Part shown: positions 5,319 through 8,940 of the stretch, one piece after another
Layout of the letters: each line of letters opens with the position of its first letter
How positions within the stretch are numbered: the stretch's first letter is position 1
NCBI GenBank assembly: GCA_021737525.1
Contig: JAIPDU010000051.1
Span: 1 to 8,940 of the forward strand
Direction: 5' to 3'
DNA length: 8,940 bases
DNA from: Desulfohalobiaceae bacterium
GTDB lineage: Bacteria; Desulfobacterota; Desulfovibrionia; Desulfovibrionales; Desulfothermaceae
Program-made: the position numbers and the translations under genes
Notes under the pieces: generated by a model
What the model saw: only the letters and a program-made list of their open reading frames with translations
Database searches by the model: none
What the model was told of the DNA's origin: nothing

Positions 5319-5346
5319 AGTTGCCAGTCGCAAGTCACGTTTCACG
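5319..5346. repeat. four tandem degenerate heptamers in the DUF748 leader
   Basis: AGTTGCC, AGTCGCA, AGTCACG and TTTCACG are contiguous in 7-bp register and end 14 bp before the start codon. The period, and the TTCACG core shared with GTTCACG at 2074-2080, link it to the mosaic at 1935-2178. Confidence 0.6.
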
Positions 5347-5360
5347 ATGAAGGGAAGCAT

Positions 5361-8300
5361 ATGAGGATCAAGCGTATTATCTGGCCTGCGAACCGCCTCC
5401 AGCGGATGGCGGTGGTGATTGCCGGGGCGGTCATTCTCTATACCCTGCTCGGTTTTTTCCTTGTTCCCAGGATTATCCAGCATGTGGCCACTTCGAGCCT
5501 GACCGCGAAGCTGGATCGTCAAGCCAGTATAGAGCGGGTCCGATTCAATCCGTACAACTTGAGCTGCGAAATCAGCGGACTTTCCATCGCACAAAAGAAC
5601 GGCGAGGGGAGCTGGGTCGAGATTGAGCGCTTCCTGGTCAATCTGCAAGCCTCCTCGGCGTACAAGCGCGCCCTCATTGTGAGCCGTCTCCGGGTGGATC
5701 ATCCCCGTCTTTCCATCATCAGGAACGCGGATCAGAGCTACAACTTCTCCGATCTGCTCGGGGAATCCCCTGAGTCCACACCCCAAGAGGAAGAAAGCGG
5801 TTCCTTCCGTTTCTCCGTGAACAACATGGAGATCCGTTCCGGAGAAGTGGAGTTCATCGATCAGCCGGCGGACACACGGCACAAACTTTCCGATTTCAGC
5901 TTCAGCCTGCCCGCGATCTCCAACTTCCCCTACGACGCGGAGACATTCGTCGAGCCGAGCATTTCCGGGCGGATCAACGATACGGCCTTCGACTTGGGCG
6001 GACAGTCCAAACCCTTTGCCCAAAGCAGGCAGAGCCGGTTCGAGCTGGATGTGGAGGAGCTGTCCCTGGCGCGCTACACGGCTTATCTGCCCGGGGACAG
6101 GAATTTCAATCTGGACCGGGGGAAACTGTCCACGGACATAACGGTCGCCTACGCCCTTCCCGAGCAGGAAGCGCCGTATCTGAGACTCGACGGCACAATG
6201 GAGCTCCAGGGGCTGGAAATGGCTCTGCGGGGTGAGTTGGACCGCGAATTGATCACCGTTCCGCGCATCGGGATAGAGCTTGGGGGAGGGAATCTTTTGC
6301 GCGGAGACCTGCAGCTGGACGCCGTGCGGATTCAAGAGCCCAGCCTGGATTTGACCCGCCGCGAAAACGGGGAGCTCTTCCTGCCCAATCTGGGCGGTGC
6401 GCCGGATGCCCGGGAGGCGGAAGAAGCCCCTTCTGCGCGGCAAAAGGGCGACGGGTTCTTCACTTTCGGACTGGATCGTCTGGAGCTGACCTCGGGGAGA
6501 GTCCGTTTTGAGGATGCATCCACATCCCCGGCGTTTACCACAACCCTTCAGCCGTTGAGGCTGAGCCTTGAAAACCTCCAGACCGGCTCCGACGATGAAG
6601 CCTCATTTGAGCTGGATATGCGGACAGGCAGCCAGGAGAACATCTCCATAAACGGCAGCTTGGGGCTGAGTCGCGGTGAATTGAAGACCGAGGTCCGGCT
6701 TTCCGATCTGCTGCTTTCACGGTACGCCCCCTATTACGGCCCGTATATCCGGGGAGCCATCACGGGCGGCACCTGCGATCTGGACGCGGAGATCGCCATG
6801 CAGTGGGCCCAAGGGCTCGAGATGGATATCCGGGAGGTGGCCCTGGGGATTGAAGGGCTTTCCGCGGATGACGCTCAGGGGCGTCGGGTCCTGTCTTTGA
6901 AGGAATTGTCCCTGCGGCGGGGCCGGGTCCTTTCCTCGGAGAAAGTGATCGACGCGGGGAGCATACGTCTTGTCGGAGGCGAGGTCAGGGTGGTGCAGGA
7001 CAGGAATGGCTCGCTGAATCTGGCCCAACTGGCGGCTGCCGGATCCCCGGAACCGGCACCTGGCAATGCAGCCCGGGAGGGGGCCTCCGGGTCCTGGCAA
7101 TTCGGTTTGGATGAGCTCGTGATCGCTGAAAGCGGTACCACCTTCGTCCGCGATATGGGGTCGGCCGACTTGGAAATGCGTGTTCCGGATATATCCTGCC
7201 GGCTGGAGAACCTGAGCAATCTGCCCGGGGAGGAGGCGGGTGTGGACGCAACTCTGCAGTTGGAGAACGAGGGAAGCCTCCGGGCCCAGGGGAGCTTGAG
7301 CCTGTCCCCGCTGGAAACGGGCCTGGATATACGACTCAGCAATCTCGATCTGCGCCCATTCGGCCCGGTTATCCGCAATTACGCCGAGCTCTCCCTCAAC
7401 CGGGGGGCCCTGGATCTCACCGGAAGGCTGGCTCTCAACGATTCCGGTTCGGAAGGCGGGCCCTCCATAGCCTTCGAGGGCGACATAGCCATTCGGAACC
7501 TGAAAACCACAGAGGCTGCTCAGGGAAGGGAGTTTCTGGGCTGGAAGGGGCTCTGGCTGCGGAATCTGGCCTTTGACAGCGCCTTGCCGTCCCTGCACGT
7601 CGGGGAGATGGAGCTCGAGGGGCTGGATACGCAGATGATCGTGTATCCGGACGGCGGCTCCAATATGGACAGGGTTTTTCCGGCGAAAGTTCCGGCAGAA
7701 GAAGATGGTGAAGCGGAATCCGCGAAGGGGTCGAGGATGCGTTTCGCGATCGATACCGTGAAACTCGACCAAGGGAGGTTGGGGTTCGAGGACGGAAGCG
7801 TCTCCCCCCCGTTTCAGACCGCTATCACGGGTATGCGGTGCCGGATCGAGAATCTCTCCAATCAGCAAAAGCAGCCGTCGGACATCTTTGTTCAGGCCAA
7901 CATCGACGAGAGCGCCCCGCTTGCGGTGAACGGAAGCATGAATTTCTTGGGAGAGCGCTTTTTCGCCGATCTCGACCTCGATCTGTCCAACATTTCTTTG
8001 TCCCCCTTGTCCGCATATTCCGGAAAGTATATGGGATACGCCATAAACAAGGGAAAATTCTTTCTCGATTCCCAGATTGTTATCGACGGGAGCAAGCTGG
8101 AGAGTGATCACTCCCTGCTCCTGGACCAGTTCAACCTGGGAGAGAAAGTGGACAGCCCGCAAGCGGTCAAGGCCCCGGTCAAGCTGGGTATTGCCCTGCT
8201 CAAGAACCGCAAGGGGGAGATTCGCATCAACAAGTCGGTTGGCGGGGATCTGAGCGACCCGGAGTTCTCTGTGGCCGATCTGGTGATGCGGGTCTTTGTC

Positions 8301-8924
8301 AATGTCCTGATCAAGGCGGCCAAGTCCCCCTTTTCGATTCTGGGGGCCATGTTCGACTGGCGCGGAGATGACATCAACCGCATCCCCTTCGCGCCGGGAG
8401 AAAGCGGCCTGGACCAGGATGCCGAGGAGAAATTGCGAAAATTGGGTCAGGCCCTGTACGAGCGGCCGGAGCTCGAAGTGGATGTCCTGGGCCGGGCGGA
8501 CACCTCGAAAGACAGGGCCGCTCTGCGTGAGGCGCGATTCCGGCGCTTGCTCCGGGAGCAGAAGTACATGGATTTGAGCGAGGAGGAGAAATCGGAAAAG
8601 GATTTGGACGAGGTCCGGCTCACTGAAAAGGAATATTCCACTTATCTGTGGCGGGCGTACAAGGAAGCTCCCCTGGAGAAGCCGACAAACGCTTTGGGAT
8701 TTATCAAGAAGCTCCCGCCGGAGGAGCTGGAGGAGAGACTCCGGGACAGTGTTTCCGTTTCCGGGGAGGATTTGCGGCAATTGGCCGCGGACAGGGCGAG
8801 AAGGGTGCTGGAGTTCCTTCAGGAGGAGGGGCCTGTCTCACCGGAGAGGCTCTTCCGGCAGAGTCCGGAGCTTGGCTCGGACCAGGAGGGTTCTTTTGCC
8901 ATGGCCGAGATCCGGATCCACTGA
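5361..8924 (+). CDS. DUF748 / AsmA-like envelope protein with C-terminal OmpA-like tail
   Basis: A 1187-aa protein anchored by one N-terminal membrane segment (residues about 16-36, preceded by K/R-rich MRIKR), with the rest in the periplasm. Members of the AsmA-like clan bridge or act between inner and outer membrane in lipid homeostasis; that role here is inference from the family. The body contains four copies of a repeat of about 214 aa. Each has a segment of the type F-F-x-LD-L-x-L-x-SG-x-V-x-F-D, beginning near residues 149, 367, 579 and 793, and ends in a segment such as LSRYAPYYGPYIRG...G-x-L (near 235, 450, 662, 878). Residues 895-975 hold the DUF748 signature region (NKGKFFLDSQIVIDGSKLES, KAPVKLGIALLKNRKGEIRI, GGDLSDPEFS). 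Residues 1008-1187 form an OmpA-like domain (L-x4-EEKLRKLGQAL, LEVDVLGRADTSKDRAALRE) interrupted by a charged insert at about 1065-1110. The ATG at 5361 follows AAGGGAA; the frame is open to 5100, but that stretch contains the promoter and is not translated. Complete, with a TGA stop. Confidence 0.87.
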   Translation: MRIKRIIWPANRLQRMAVVIAGAVILYTLLGFFLVPRIIQHVATSSLTAKLDRQASIERVRFNPYNLSCEISGLSIAQKNGEGSWVEIERFLVNLQASSAYKRALIVSRLRVDHPRLSIIRNADQSYNFSDLLGESPESTPQEEESGSFRFSVNNMEIRSGEVEFIDQPADTRHKLSDFSFSLPAISNFPYDAETFVEPSISGRINDTAFDLGGQSKPFAQSRQSRFELDVEELSLARYTAYLPGDRNFNLDRGKLSTDITVAYALPEQEAPYLRLDGTMELQGLEMALRGELDRELITVPRIGIELGGGNLLRGDLQLDAVRIQEPSLDLTRRENGELFLPNLGGAPDAREAEEAPSARQKGDGFFTFGLDRLELTSGRVRFEDASTSPAFTTTLQPLRLSLENLQTGSDDEASFELDMRTGSQENISINGSLGLSRGELKTEVRLSDLLLSRYAPYYGPYIRGAITGGTCDLDAEIAMQWAQGLEMDIREVALGIEGLSADDAQGRRVLSLKELSLRRGRVLSSEKVIDAGSIRLVGGEVRVVQDRNGSLNLAQLAAAGSPEPAPGNAAREGASGSWQFGLDELVIAESGTTFVRDMGSADLEMRVPDISCRLENLSNLPGEEAGVDATLQLENEGSLRAQGSLSLSPLETGLDIRLSNLDLRPFGPVIRNYAELSLNRGALDLTGRLALNDSGSEGGPSIAFEGDIAIRNLKTTEAAQGREFLGWKGLWLRNLAFDSALPSLHVGEMELEGLDTQMIVYPDGGSNMDRVFPAKVPAEEDGEAESAKGSRMRFAIDTVKLDQGRLGFEDGSVSPPFQTAITGMRCRIENLSNQQKQPSDIFVQANIDESAPLAVNGSMNFLGERFFADLDLDLSNISLSPLSAYSGKYMGYAINKGKFFLDSQIVIDGSKLESDHSLLLDQFNLGEKVDSPQAVKAPVKLGIALLKNRKGEIRINKSVGGDLSDPEFSVADLVMRVFVNVLIKAAKSPFSILGAMFDWRGDDINRIPFAPGESGLDQDAEEKLRKLGQALYERPELEVDVLGRADTSKDRAALREARFRRLLREQKYMDLSEEEKSEKDLDEVRLTEKEYSTYLWRAYKEAPLEKPTNALGFIKKLPPEELEERLRDSVSVSGEDLRQLAADRARRVLEFLQEEGPVSPERLFRQSPELGSDQEGSFAMAEIRIH

Positions 8925-8940
8925 AAAGCCCGCCCTGGAG

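Larger units (their letters stand above)
4883..5360. other. divergent intergenic control region
   Basis: These 478 bp separate the divergent ZraP-like and DUF748 genes. From left to right they hold the ZraP-like Shine-Dalgarno and sigma-54 promoter, two copies of GGATGCAC, a GC-rich stretch (5085-5205) with nothing recognised, a sigma-70 promoter, and a leader carrying a four-unit heptamer repeat. Open frames crossing it have no ribosome-binding site and are not called as genes. Confidence 0.7.

Noticed and set aside
5100..5360. N-terminal extension of the DUF748 protein by 87 codons
   Set aside because: The stretch contains the TTTACA/TATAAT promoter and the heptamer repeat and reads as Arg/Gly/Asp-rich noise. 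The ATG at 5361 has a ribosome-binding site and is followed directly by a typical membrane anchor.
6717..8780. Long minus-strand open frame (687 codons) opposite the DUF748 gene
   Set aside because: It is antisense to a clearly recognised, internally repeated protein. Its translation is rich in Pro/Gln/Leu/His shadow composition with no domain, and it has no ribosome-binding site. GC-rich third positions explain the openness.

Overview
The window is GC-rich and fairly densely coded. It looks like chromosome of a Gram-negative bacterium, most likely Desulfobacterota, perhaps Desulfovibrionales. The reasons are a Sec-exported ZraP-like protein behind a sigma-54 promoter, a very large inner-membrane-anchored AsmA/DUF748 protein of the diderm envelope, and a bacterial-type MTA/SAH deaminase. 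The taxonomic guess comes from gene style and was not checked by any search. No rRNA, tRNA, CRISPR array, transposase or phage gene is visible.

Layout. Positions 25-3891 hold four minus-strand genes: an MTA/SAH deaminase (25-1290), a FlK-type hot-dog thioesterase (1506-1910), a small metallophosphoesterase with several altered metal ligands (2226-2888), and a PRPP-type phosphoribosyltransferase (3181-3891). They are separated by gaps of about 215-315 bp and do not form a tight operon. The gap at 1911-2225 is filled by a mosaic of degenerate 7-bp and 8-bp tandem repeats. Related short-period repeats lie at 1421-1444 and 5319-5346.

The strand then switches. A 68-aa plus-strand gene of unknown function (4104-4310) converges with a minus-strand ZraP-like periplasmic metal-responsive gene (4502-4882). 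The two share a strong bidirectional hairpin terminator (4432-4474). The ZraP-like gene has a consensus Shine-Dalgarno and a textbook -24/-12 sigma-54 promoter about 25 nt upstream of that leader. A 478-bp divergent intergenic region then leads to a good sigma-70 promoter (5209-5236) and a 1187-aa DUF748/AsmA-like envelope protein (5361-8924). That protein is built from four copies of a repeat of about 214 aa and ends in an OmpA-like tail.

Functionally, the left half is a loose set of metabolic housekeeping enzymes: salvage or detoxification of SAH/MTA, acyl-CoA hydrolysis, and a PRTase. The right half is an envelope module of metal/envelope stress protein and envelope lipid-homeostasis protein, placed divergently. 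I did not find a clearly new defence or mobile system. The most interesting items are the repeat mosaic, the sigma-54 control region with its paired upstream octamers, the degenerate phosphoesterase, and the internally repeated DUF748 protein.
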